Assembly (NCBI GenBank): GCA_020726005.1
Contig: DYTL01000008.1
Coordinates: forward strand, 1-17,836
DNA: 17,836 nucleotides
Origin: Microcaldota archaeon
Lineage (GTDB): Archaea > Micrarchaeota > Micrarchaeia > Anstonellales > Bilamarchaeaceae
Reading direction: 5' to 3'
The notes under the pieces were generated by a model. It did no database searches. It saw only the letters and a program-made list of their open reading frames with translations, and was not told the origin of the DNA. Numbering within the stretch: the stretch's first letter is position 1; each line of letters opens with the position of its first letter. Shown here in pieces: positions 1 to 9,700 of the stretch. The position numbers and the translations under genes are program-made.

Positions 1-37
1 ATTAAAATTAAAAGTATTTAAGAATTTCTATTTAATT
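1..37 (-). terminator. AT-rich stretch after the operon, possible U-rich terminator
   Basis: Directly after the stop of the zinc-ribbon gene the minus strand reads an A/T-only-like stretch with short T-runs (TTTT, TTTT). Archaeal transcription often ends at T-runs without a hairpin. The window edge cuts the region and the runs are short, so this is a weak call. Confidence 0.2.
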
Positions 38-361
38 TCAAGCAAATCGAGTATTACATGAAGGACAGCGAAGCATATAATAATCAGCGTTATATCCGCA
101 TATCGGGCATACATAAATAGTTTTTTTTGTTCTTGCAAGTTCTGCTGCAAAATCATATTTACAATTAAGACATTTTTCCGCATTTATGTCATTAAGATCT
201 TTACATTTTGGACATGTTTTTTTAAACATAGATCTTATATGCACCCCGCATTTTTGGCATCTTTCCATATCTAATGTAACTTCGGCTCCACAACTTGGAC
301 ATTTTGTTTTTTGTCCTTTAGGTGCATTAGATTTTCCGAAAAGAAGATTAAGAAGCCCCAT
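38..361 (-). CDS. Small triple zinc-ribbon protein
   Basis: A 107-residue protein made almost entirely of zinc-binding knuckles. Six CxxC pairs (cysteines 21/24, 35/38, 50/53, 64/67, 85/88, 99/102) form three ribbons, each with exactly ten residues between its two pairs. The first 12 residues are hydrophobic and amphipathic (MGLLNLLFG) and could touch the membrane or a partner. No signal peptide or membrane span is clear, so it is probably cytoplasmic. Zinc ribbons of this double-zinc-ribbon type usually mediate protein or nucleic-acid contacts; no enzyme motif is seen. I chose the ATG at 361 over an in-frame TTG at 382 because the TTG lies inside the end of the upstream gene, while the ATG lies 10 bases after that gene's stop and follows a TGATC that can pair with the archaeal 16S tail. 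It is last in the operon. Its link to the membrane genes rests on position only. Confidence 0.85.
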   Translation of the reverse strand: MGLLNLLFGKSNAPKGQKTKCPSCGAEVTLDMERCQKCGVHIRSMFKKTCPKCKDLNDINAEKCLNCKYDFAAELARTKKTIYVCPICGYNADYYMLRCPSCNTRFA

Positions 362-364
362 AAA

Positions 365-369
365 GATCA
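365..369 (-). promoter_or_regulatory. Partial Shine-Dalgarno deciding the start of the zinc-ribbon gene
   Basis: On the minus strand TGATC lies three bases before the ATG at 361. It matches the 3' part of the archaeal SD consensus GGAGGTGATC at the expected spacing, and supports ATG 361 over the upstream TTG. The match is short. Confidence 0.4.
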
Positions 370-371
370 AA

Positions 372-3300
372 TTATTTTTCAAAATCTATTGTTTTTGTGT
401 GTTTGGCAAATTCTTCGCCTGCATTAAGAATCCTAAAGCCTACATGAAAATCAACAAAATTCTTAGGATCTTTTAGCATAGCAAGTTTTTCTGTATAATC
501 CTCGTTAGAAACTGGTAGGCCTATCTCATCCCTCTTTTTTTTATATTGATCTGCAATCATTCCTAATTCATAAAGATTTTCAGTTAATCTACCTAGTTTT
601 ATTCTTTTATCCACTTCAATTTTGAGTAGTTTTTGATCTTCAGGAAGATATCCTGTTTCTAGTATTATAGATGCTTTAGCGCAAAGAGTTTCGTCAGAAT
701 TCCTTTCTCTGGGACCAATGAGAGTATCTCTTATGGAAATTTCGCCGTTGGAAGTAATATTAACGGTTTGATCCGAAGAAACAGCAATTGTAAGTATTCC
801 ATTTTCAACACTAATTTTTTCGAATGCCTTATTCTCTGTTATTCTATATACTTCTTCATTGTATTTAGACGCGTCTTGTTTTTGTATTCTATTGAGTTCT
901 GCCGCAGAACGTTCTATATTTTGGGCTGCGTCAAAAACGGTCATTTGCGCACCAAGATAGATATTAAGACTATTAAAAAGCATATTAACGGAATGCGAAT
1001 TATCAATTTCTTTTTTAAGTTGCTCCATAGAGGTATCAACCGAATCAAAAATTGTTTTATTGGATTGTTTTTGATTATCAGGAAGAGAATTGATTTGTGC
1101 ATGTAGTTTTTTAAGTAATCCCTCATATAAATCATCTTTATGCACATTAAATAATCTTGGGTCGGTTTTTTCTTCATCTAGAATTTTCACGGTTTTTTCG
1201 TAATCCTTTTGTAAATCGTTGTTACCAGAGCAATAAATAATGGGCTTCATATCTGCAATAATCTTCGTAGTATATCTATCAATTTTATCGGATAAAGGTC
1301 CACTTGCTATTGCTATTGCTTCATAAAGCTCTCCGACGTCTTTGAATACTTGTTTTCCATCTTTATCTTTTAAGTTCAGGAGTGCATTATCTGGATTAGA
1401 GGATTGCGCTATTCGCATTAACTCTGTATTATCATCCTTGTCCCTTTTAAAAAGTGCATCTACCTTTTTTCTTGCCACAGTTGGATCCATTTTCCAATCG
1501 TTTACCATATCAGGACTAATCATTAGACCTACTCCAAGTCCAAGCAGGGCATTTCTAATTGCTCCAAAACTAAGAGGGTTTTGCTGAGAACTACTCTGTA
1601 CATAAATAATTTCTTTGCCTATATCAAACTTTAAGTGCTCATTCATCCATTCTGATGCATTCTTATTTAATTTGGCCGTCATTGCATTTATCCATATATG
1701 AGATATGCCACTAGTTTCTCCAACTCCTGGTTTAATAATTTCCTTTCCATAAAAAGGAGTTCCTATAAGTGTTTGTTTTACGGGTTCTGGAGAAGCTATA
1801 TATTCTGGAATAAATTGAGGTTTAATTTTTTCTTCTACAATAATTGTTCTGGATTTGGTTTGTGTTTCAGTTTGCGTTTGTGTAAAATATGAATTAAGCA
1901 AGGTTACTGTTTCTTTTCCGACTTTACCATCTGTACCTGCGTCAAACTTTACACCCGTGCCAATTAATTTTCCATTCTCTGTCTTCATAATTTCATTTGT
2001 TTTTGAATTAACGAATTTTTCTGCTGCAATTTTTTGGAATTGAATAACAAGTGTTTTTGTTTCCGAATCGTACACGCCAAATTGCTTTGTAGGTATTTTT
2101 TTACCTTCAATTATTTTATTATCAATCATCCAATTGAGCATCTGCTGAATCTTTTTTATTTCATGGGAGCCTTTACCATCTTTATCTCCTACATTTAGAA
2201 CTTCCGTTCCTTTATATCCTTTTAAAATTTTTTTTAATTCTGGAGTTGATGGAGGTTTTTCAAATACTTTAACATAAACCTCAACTTCAATCGGAACAAT
2301 TTTTTCTACTATTTTTGTCGTCGGCGCGCTTTTTGCCGCATCAACAACTTTTTGATGGGCTTCTTTTGCAGTTGCCTCAGCTTTTTTCCAGCGATCCATT
2401 GCGTCATCATTAGCTTTTTCTTGTGCAATTTTTGCAAGGCCAATTACATTATCAACAATTCCTTTATCTATGACTACTTTACCATTTTCATCTAATACTA
2501 CAATTTTTTGTCCAATTATTCGAAGAGTGTATTTTTTTCCATCTGTTCCAGGAATAGAGATATCCTCATCAACTTGTGTTCCTTCAGGCATAACAGCCAA
2601 AAATTCTTTCTTGAATGGTTCGTTTTGTTCATTTTTCGCTTTAAGTTCCTTTCTAATTTTCATTTCAAGTTCTTTTATCTCTTCTTCATTAAGTTTTTTG
2701 TTATTTGCCGTATGTTCTTTAATTCTTGTATCAAGTTCTTTTTTAACGTCGGCTTCAAATTTAGTATATGCTTCTCTAATTGCTGTAGCGTGATTAAAAG
2801 TGTGTACAGTTAACGCCAATATATTATTGAATAGATTAGTTGTACTAACAAAACCAGGTACAAAACTTAACCATTTCCACTTTTTTCTTTGTTCATAATC
2901 CGCACGCATTACATCTAATTGAGTATTACTTGCACTTGCAAAAGTTGCGAGCGCGCCTCCAATTATCCCTCCTTTCATTCCACTAATCATCAAACCGAAT
3001 AATCCAAGAATACCAATCAACCCACTACTTGGTAATCTCGTTATTGTATCTTTTCCATAGGTACCAGTTATACTTTTGCTACCCTTATCACCATTATCTT
3101 TACTACTCTTACCGCTCTTATCACCAAAAGAAATTATTCTCAATTTTCTACTAGTGATATCTCGCAAAGGTTGGAATTCCTTCTTTGCGATGTTTGCAAC
3201 TGACCAACCTCCCGTTGATTTGTCTTCTTTTTTGCTTAGTGTTAATTTTCCAGCAATTACTTTTATCGCACCAATAAGAGACCGCCTTTCGTTCTTGCTC

Positions 3301-6300
3301 TTATCGTCTTTTTTGCCTGCTTCTTTCAACCCTATTGTTTTATTTTTTCTCGCCCCTTCTCTCTTATCTCCTGCACCTGCTCTATATAATCCTTCGGCTG
3401 CACCCTTTATCCCCTGTGCGGTAATCTTAAAGCCTCTTTGCATGCCCCTTGGATTATATTTTATATGGCTACCTAAGCGCAATGGAGAAAAATCAAAAAA
3501 TCCGAATGGATTTTTTCCAGCGTAATGAAGAGCTGCGAGAAGAAGCCCGAATAATAGAAATACTGGAATACAAAACGCTTCCTGCCCTTTAAGTAAACCT
3601 TTGTTTTGTTCCGGACTTAATCCTAATCTTTCTATTGCTGGATAGACGTAGGCTTGTGTATAATTAATAATAGGCTGATTTGGTGAAGCATCTGGAACAC
3701 TATTAATATCATAAATGCCGTGCTTTTCAATGTATTCCGGACTTATTTTTGTACCTCCTCTAAGACATTTATCAAAACCACAGTCCTCATAAAAACAGCA
3801 ATACATAATTGTATATTCCATTGCTGAATTTTTCCAAGGAGAGTAGCTAAAATATGCGCTTCCGTTTTCATCTGTTACTACTTTACTTAGATTTTCATAG
3901 GTTGCATTCTTTACTAATACAAGTAATGGTATACCGCGCATAAAAATTCTACTTCCTGATGAATTTTCAGTATAAAGGATTATTTTTATTTTAGTATTAG
4001 CTTTATCTACGCTGGTGGAAAGGTCACTCATTAAATAATTGCCTATATTTTCACATTCTTCGCATCCTGCATTAAATGGAGGAGCATTTACTATAACTGT
4101 TCTGTAATTAGTTGATGCAATATTGCCTGCTGCATCAATTGCAAACATTTTATAGGTATACGTATCGTTTTTCAAACTTCTTTTTTTCGCGCAATACTGC
4201 GGATTTGTTCCTTCAGGCAGAAATGTTTCATTTACGCCGTTCAACTCAAATATGCATGCAGTTATAAAAGTTAATGAATCGCTAACAGATATATTAAGCC
4301 TAAAAGAACGTTTGTCAAGAATTTCATTATCGTTTGGATTAATTATTATTCCGTTTATATTTTCTCTTAATCCGAAATTAATCGTAGGAGAAATATTATC
4401 TATACAAAACACAGATTCCTGCGAACTCGCGTTTGTAATGTTTATTATGCAATTTACAGTAATATTATAGCACCCAACCGGCTTTGAGACGTTTATTGTG
4501 CCTTCAGTGGATATGCTTGTATTTATTGTTGTATTGCCTCCGAGTGAGGAATTGCAGAAAAATTCAGCATCACGCGAGGTTATTATATTAATGACTACTG
4601 GAACAAAACCTGAATTATTAGCTGCAACATATTCCTTATTTTGATATTGCTTATAAGTACCTATCGATTGCCCGGCTATTGAAGTTATTGAAACAGAAAA
4701 ATCAAGTCCTTTGTTTATAGTTAGCGGAAAGAAATCAATCGTATTATCAATAGAATATCCCTCATCGCAAAAACAATCGTTATTAAAGTTTGAGCAGTTT
4801 TCTGAAAAACCACTACCTTGGGAAAACCATGCATTTCCACCCGATGCTTTACATCCAAGAATATTGGTTCGGCTTTCGTTTAATTCATCTGCGGAAACCG
4901 CTTCAGTGCTTATAATTGCATTAATATTATTGTCCAAAAAATTATCGTAAAACAATATGTTAGAAGAACCACTACCAAATGTCAACCCAACTGCACATTT
5001 AGTTATGTTATTCGTCTTTATTAAAATTGAATTGCTTGTGTCTGATACCTTCACTCCGAATGTACTGCTTGTTATGCCTATTATGGTATTTTTAGATATT
5101 GTGATATTAAAAGTACTTCCGCCTATAAGTATTGAAGTTCCGTCCGAATCAAATACGTTATTTTCTATATTAATATTATTTGATGAATTAACAAATACGC
5201 TCCCTCCAGAATCCGCATTACCGTTTCTGCTAAACTTGGAATTGCTCACATAAGCTGAATTTACTGAATTAAAGATTATTGCAAATAAATCTAAATTATC
5301 GCCGTTTGCTTCTAATTTGTTTATTATTGCATTGCTACCACCATCAAAAACAAAAGAGCGGTCTAAACTAACATCGCTTATGACGGTTTTATTAGAATTA
5401 ATTATATTTGCGGTTATATTATTACTATTGAAATCAACAGACGAAATTAGTATATCCCCGCTATTCATTGTAGAAAGTCCTGCGGATAAACTGTTAACTA
5501 TCTCTGTTTCTGAAATGGAAACTGAATTAGAATCTGAAATTTGTATACCTGTTGCAAAGGAATATACTTTACAATTCTTGAGCGCGGTTTTTGATGAATT
5601 ACTTACACGTATTCCGATTCCTCCCGTTGAACTTGTGATTACATGATTATTACAATCTAATATAGGGGCATTTACATTATTTAAAGAAATACAATTACCG
5701 CTCGCAGTTATATCTCTTGAAATTTTGCAGACAGGTTGAGATTGAATAGACCGAATATCCATACAATTTGAAATAAACACATTTAAATTGCCAATCCTGC
5801 TTGAACTGTTTTGTCCTATTGTATCAGTGCAATTCAAATACCAATCAGAATTACACGCAAACGAATCTGGAAGCGTTAAAGTAGTAAAGCACGCACTACC
5901 GCATATACATTCAACTGGATTTGAGATGATATTCGCTCCAGGAATTGCAACTGTACAATTAGCGCGCGCACCTAAACAACCACCACCCATACTCCAATTG
6001 AAAGTTACTGGTGTTCCGCCTATTTGGTGTTCAACTTCAATATTTGGATTAGTTAAAATAGGTGTTGAAGAAAGATTGTGAATAGTAAAGGAATTAGATA
6101 TTTGCGATTGTCCGAATGCATCAAAACAATTTATACTCCATGGGTGTAATATACATTCTGAAACTGGTGAATATAATTCAAATAATGGTTCGTTTCCAAT
6201 TATTGGAATGGTTTTTTTAACTACATTATCAACTGATATGTTACACGATGCTGCTGCAGGAAGATTACATGTTCCGGTACATGCACTCGGCGAAACATAG

Positions 6301-6716
6301 CAAATATCTGTACATGTGTTGCCATTAAAGGAATCAACACAAGTTGCGCTGCAATTGTTATCCTTAGGTGTTGGGGGAGTGCAAAAATTGCACGTAACAT
6401 TTTCTCCGGACATACATGAAACCGTACATGGGTTTGAATTAGGATACGGATCAACCGTGCAGTTACTATTGCAAGGAGCATCTCCATATATTCCTGGTGT
6501 ACATGGAGTGCACGCATAATTATTGCCACGTAAGGAACATTTTGATATGCATGTTTTCTGTGTTTGCTCGCTTACACTCCAATTGAAAAAAATATCTTGT
6601 GTATATTTCAAATTTCCTGAAGGATTTACATGATGATCTGAAGATGGATTTTGCGTTACTGTAATTGCGTAAATTGATGTCACAAAAATAAAAATTGCGA
6701 ACATTGTTTTTTTCAT
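372..6716 (-). CDS. Giant membrane-anchored surface protein with beta-helix ectodomain and large cytoplasmic half
   Basis: A 2114-residue protein. Residues 1-17 are a signal peptide (MKKTMFAIFIFVTSIYA). Residues 18-315 hold two related Ig-like units, each with an FNWS strand and a W-x-x-N-C-x-D-x-x-G-Q end; the first carries a Cys-dense insertion (about 50-160). Residues 318-600 are a NosD/PbH1-like right-handed beta-helix with many short S/N-rich turns, then a NosD-type tail to about 670 and Ig-like domains to about 1000. A membrane segment spans about 1048-1067. It is followed by a very basic stretch (1068-1225), a Gly-rich hydrophobic hairpin (1228-1262), a weaker hydrophobic patch (about 1276-1300), a charged helix or coiled coil (about 1305-1370), a PG_binding_1-like domain (about 1518-1610) and helical sequence to the end. 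About 48 cysteines precede the membrane segment and only two follow it, fitting an outside N half and a cytoplasmic C half. Start: ATG 6716 forms an ATGA overlap with the upstream stop and has a CGGTG before it; an in-frame TTG at 6731 is less likely. Function is unknown; adhesion or a machine scaffold are guesses. Confidence 0.88.
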   Translation of the reverse strand: MKKTMFAIFIFVTSIYAITVTQNPSSDHHVNPSGNLKYTQDIFFNWSVSEQTQKTCISKCSLRGNNYACTPCTPGIYGDAPCNSNCTVDPYPNSNPCTVSCMSGENVTCNFCTPPTPKDNNCSATCVDSFNGNTCTDICYVSPSACTGTCNLPAAASCNISVDNVVKKTIPIIGNEPLFELYSPVSECILHPWSINCFDAFGQSQISNSFTIHNLSSTPILTNPNIEVEHQIGGTPVTFNWSMGGGCLGARANCTVAIPGANIISNPVECICGSACFTTLTLPDSFACNSDWYLNCTDTIGQNSSSRIGNLNVFISNCMDIRSIQSQPVCKISRDITASGNCISLNNVNAPILDCNNHVITSSTGGIGIRVSNSSKTALKNCKVYSFATGIQISDSNSVSISETEIVNSLSAGLSTMNSGDILISSVDFNSNNITANIINSNKTVISDVSLDRSFVFDGGSNAIINKLEANGDNLDLFAIIFNSVNSAYVSNSKFSRNGNADSGGSVFVNSSNNINIENNVFDSDGTSILIGGSTFNITISKNTIIGITSSTFGVKVSDTSNSILIKTNNITKCAVGLTFGSGSSNILFYDNFLDNNINAIISTEAVSADELNESRTNILGCKASGGNAWFSQGSGFSENCSNFNNDCFCDEGYSIDNTIDFFPLTINKGLDFSVSITSIAGQSIGTYKQYQNKEYVAANNSGFVPVVINIITSRDAEFFCNSSLGGNTTINTSISTEGTINVSKPVGCYNITVNCIINITNASSQESVFCIDNISPTINFGLRENINGIIINPNDNEILDKRSFRLNISVSDSLTFITACIFELNGVNETFLPEGTNPQYCAKKRSLKNDTYTYKMFAIDAAGNIASTNYRTVIVNAPPFNAGCEECENIGNYLMSDLSTSVDKANTKIKIILYTENSSGSRIFMRGIPLLVLVKNATYENLSKVVTDENGSAYFSYSPWKNSAMEYTIMYCCFYEDCGFDKCLRGGTKISPEYIEKHGIYDINSVPDASPNQPIINYTQAYVYPAIERLGLSPEQNKGLLKGQEAFCIPVFLLFGLLLAALHYAGKNPFGFFDFSPLRLGSHIKYNPRGMQRGFKITAQGIKGAAEGLYRAGAGDKREGARKNKTIGLKEAGKKDDKSKNERRSLIGAIKVIAGKLTLSKKEDKSTGGWSVANIAKKEFQPLRDITSRKLRIISFGDKSGKSSKDNGDKGSKSITGTYGKDTITRLPSSGLIGILGLFGLMISGMKGGIIGGALATFASASNTQLDVMRADYEQRKKWKWLSFVPGFVSTTNLFNNILALTVHTFNHATAIREAYTKFEADVKKELDTRIKEHTANNKKLNEEEIKELEMKIRKELKAKNEQNEPFKKEFLAVMPEGTQVDEDISIPGTDGKKYTLRIIGQKIVVLDENGKVVIDKGIVDNVIGLAKIAQEKANDDAMDRWKKAEATAKEAHQKVVDAAKSAPTTKIVEKIVPIEVEVYVKVFEKPPSTPELKKILKGYKGTEVLNVGDKDGKGSHEIKKIQQMLNWMIDNKIIEGKKIPTKQFGVYDSETKTLVIQFQKIAAEKFVNSKTNEIMKTENGKLIGTGVKFDAGTDGKVGKETVTLLNSYFTQTQTETQTKSRTIIVEEKIKPQFIPEYIASPEPVKQTLIGTPFYGKEIIKPGVGETSGISHIWINAMTAKLNKNASEWMNEHLKFDIGKEIIYVQSSSQQNPLSFGAIRNALLGLGVGLMISPDMVNDWKMDPTVARKKVDALFKRDKDDNTELMRIAQSSNPDNALLNLKDKDGKQVFKDVGELYEAIAIASGPLSDKIDRYTTKIIADMKPIIYCSGNNDLQKDYEKTVKILDEEKTDPRLFNVHKDDLYEGLLKKLHAQINSLPDNQKQSNKTIFDSVDTSMEQLKKEIDNSHSVNMLFNSLNIYLGAQMTVFDAAQNIERSAAELNRIQKQDASKYNEEVYRITENKAFEKISVENGILTIAVSSDQTVNITSNGEISIRDTLIGPRERNSDETLCAKASIILETGYLPEDQKLLKIEVDKRIKLGRLTENLYELGMIADQYKKKRDEIGLPVSNEDYTEKLAMLKDPKNFVDFHVGFRILNAGEEFAKHTKTIDFEK

Positions 6717-9700
6717 TTTTGCACCGCACAATCTATTTTATAATCCTTTATCGGAAGCGTAATGTTGCAGAATGAACTAGTATCAGCATGCATGCTGCAA
6801 TCAACTGTTTCGTTACCCCATACCGGAAAGCGTATAGGATTTGTTAACATTCCTTCGCCACTTATTTTTATATATGTATAGTTATATTGTGTTTTATTAC
6901 CCTCTGTCATACAACATTTATCCTTTTTTGGAAGACTGGAAACTATATCAGCATACATATCAAATGTATTAATAGTTGAGAAATCATTATAAGTATAGTT
7001 GCGCTCAATAACATTTCCTTCTGGGTAGGTATAATTGCATGTAATATTTCTATTTAAATAAGTAGAATCGTTACAAAGTGTACATGGATTTATTGCGGTA
7101 GCTCCTTGGCATCGCGCATTTGCAGGATTCATATCTATTGGTAATTCGCACTCTATTCCATTTTCACATGTACGATTACATGTATTAAGAAGATAGTCAG
7201 CAGATGTGCACTTTACACATTTCGCTTCGCTTGCATTTATAGCTAATATTTTATTATAAACTGTTTTTATTATGTTTGAATAAATGTAATTGTTTAGTGT
7301 GCGTTCAATCGCACAGAACTTTCCATCCTTTGCAGTTGATAACCTATTTGTACCAATTTGCGTGACAAGTGAACTAGTGTTTGTACTTAAACCAAACCAA
7401 TTTTTGAAATAAAGTGAAATCATTCCACTGTTCAATAATATTGATTGATTTTTCAATAGGTATTTCATCGCATCAAACGTATCATTATACAAATCCCATA
7501 GCAAATAGTTATCGTCAATTGAAATTAAGGGTATGCTAGGTTTTGAATAGCGTACAAGGAACTGCCTACTTTTGTTCGTCATACCTTCTAAAATTGCTAA
7601 ATTTCTATCCACACCCATATAGTCGTTCATACGGTCGTCATAAAGTATTATATCTACATTCTTCCAGGCATTGTTACCTTTTATTTTGCAATTATACTGA
7701 TCAGAACATCCAAAAATCTCGTCAAGTCGTGTTATGTTCATTTTCGGTACATAAATTGCAGCTAAGCAATTCGGACAATTTTCAGTTTTAAGCTGTTTTG
7801 CCCGCCCGCCTATTGTATCCGGGTTTTTTCCATCAGTGGATGATGCAATAACTACTATTGATGCGCTATTTCCTATTGCATTTTTAAGGAAATGGTAGCC
7901 AGCCCACCAATAGCAATTTGTGTAATAGTTATCATCATGCCAACATTTTAAGGATATTTTGTTTTTTGCCTCTATTCTTTCTCCAATATACGTTTCTCCG
8001 GAAGGCGCACTGTATGTTGATTTACCCTCCCATGGACCATTACAATCATCGTCATGACCTCTACATTCACTTCTATCATAACAATGTGCACCGAACTGCT
8101 CAAAAAATTGCGTATTATCTGGAGAATATAAGAAAGCCGCTGGTTTATTTCTCAATGTTTGTAACATCATGTTTTGTGTCTCGCCTGCTTGCTTACCATT
8201 ACAATTACCACATACTTGTTGATATCCTCCAGAATACGTCCAGGTTGTTCCAAGTTCGCCGTTTGCATACCAAATTATAGGAATTACCCCTGCTTTAAGA
8301 TAGTTATCCACTCTTGTCCTAACATTCGCAAGACTATTCATATAATTTTTTACTAGCGCACCGCATGAACCACCCAAACCAACTGCAACTCCGCAACCAT
8401 TTGCATTATCGTTCGGTGATGGACAACCAAAATAATAATTCCTAAACGCAGGATAATAAGCGTCCAAATCCACAGAAACCATTGTTGCACTTGTACATGG
8501 CTCGCACCATCCAAAAACAGTATTAAGTTTCGGGAATCCAGGTGCTTTAGGACCAATTATGCCATCATCTGTAAAACAGTTGCTGTGGGTTTTTATTAGT
8601 ATTAAAGAGGCATACGTTTTGTCGCATATATCGCGAGTAATATAATCGTGCCACCACCATCCTCCTTCAACATCTTCAACATATGTTTCAGAATAACTAT
8701 TTATACATGCCCTCATTTCCCAGTTGGTTGTTATATCATATTCTACAGATGGAGGAGTATAAACATCGTAATCTATTCCTTTAGTAAATGGACCGCACGT
8801 AGTTGCAAGCATTGAACTTTGGAATTCTGATTCATTCATTATTGCATAACCAATATATCCATCAGTAGTTTGATTAAAGAAAATTATTTGCGGCGCATTC
8901 ATGGTTTCATTGCAGTCCAAATATGGGGCATTATTGATAGCACAGATGTTAGTAGTCAACGGCGTATACGTATTTGAGTTCTTAATCGCTTCGCAACGCA
9001 CTTCATTACCAGATAATAATCGCCTACCCATTTCATAACAAAGACAGTTCGCAGAGGTTTTAGTATCACTACGAACACAAAAACCGCGCTCGTATCCATT
9101 ATCTTCTTTTGAACATAATCCGGAAATACATTCTGATGAGGAATTACATTCAAAATCCGCATTTGTAATAAAATCTGAATGCATACAATTACCAAGAAGT
9201 ATAGGATTACAATATATTGCTTGATCTTCATAATAATCCTCACATCTACCATTGTTCCATCCACAATCTGCATACACTCCGTTTGCATAATTAATGTAAT
9301 ATTTAGAGCATGTTGCAGAATTTAAGTTGCCTATCTGACACTCCGATGGCGAGCATGCACCATTACAAGAATCATAATTAACCCTTATTGGTATTGTGCC
9401 TGTACATGGATTTACTTGATTGGTTTTGCACGCTAATTCGCAAGATGAAACGGAAGAATAATTGTTTTTATCAAGAGAGCAGGTCCATTTTGTTTTGTAT
9501 ATTTCATCCCAATAAGCTGAATAAAGCGCGTATTTGTATTTTTGCGTATCTGGCATTATATACGTTGCTGGAATTGATGACTCGGTAAATGTTGTAAAAA
9601 AATAATTTCCGTTTACTGCTGGAGGAAATTCTGGGTTGTTAACATCACATCCAAGTGCGGTTGAACGATTGGTAAGTGTAGATGGATCAAATGAACTATA

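Noticed and set aside
186..476. A 96-codon plus-strand frame opposite the zinc-ribbon gene
   Set aside because: It spans the end of one strong gene and the whole start of another on the opposite strand, and its translation shows no domain.
3076..3525. A 149-codon open frame on the plus strand opposite the giant protein's basic region
   Set aside because: It is a shadow of the Lys/Gly/Ser-rich coding sequence on the other strand, with Leu/Pro/Phe-rich low-complexity translation and no ribosome binding site.
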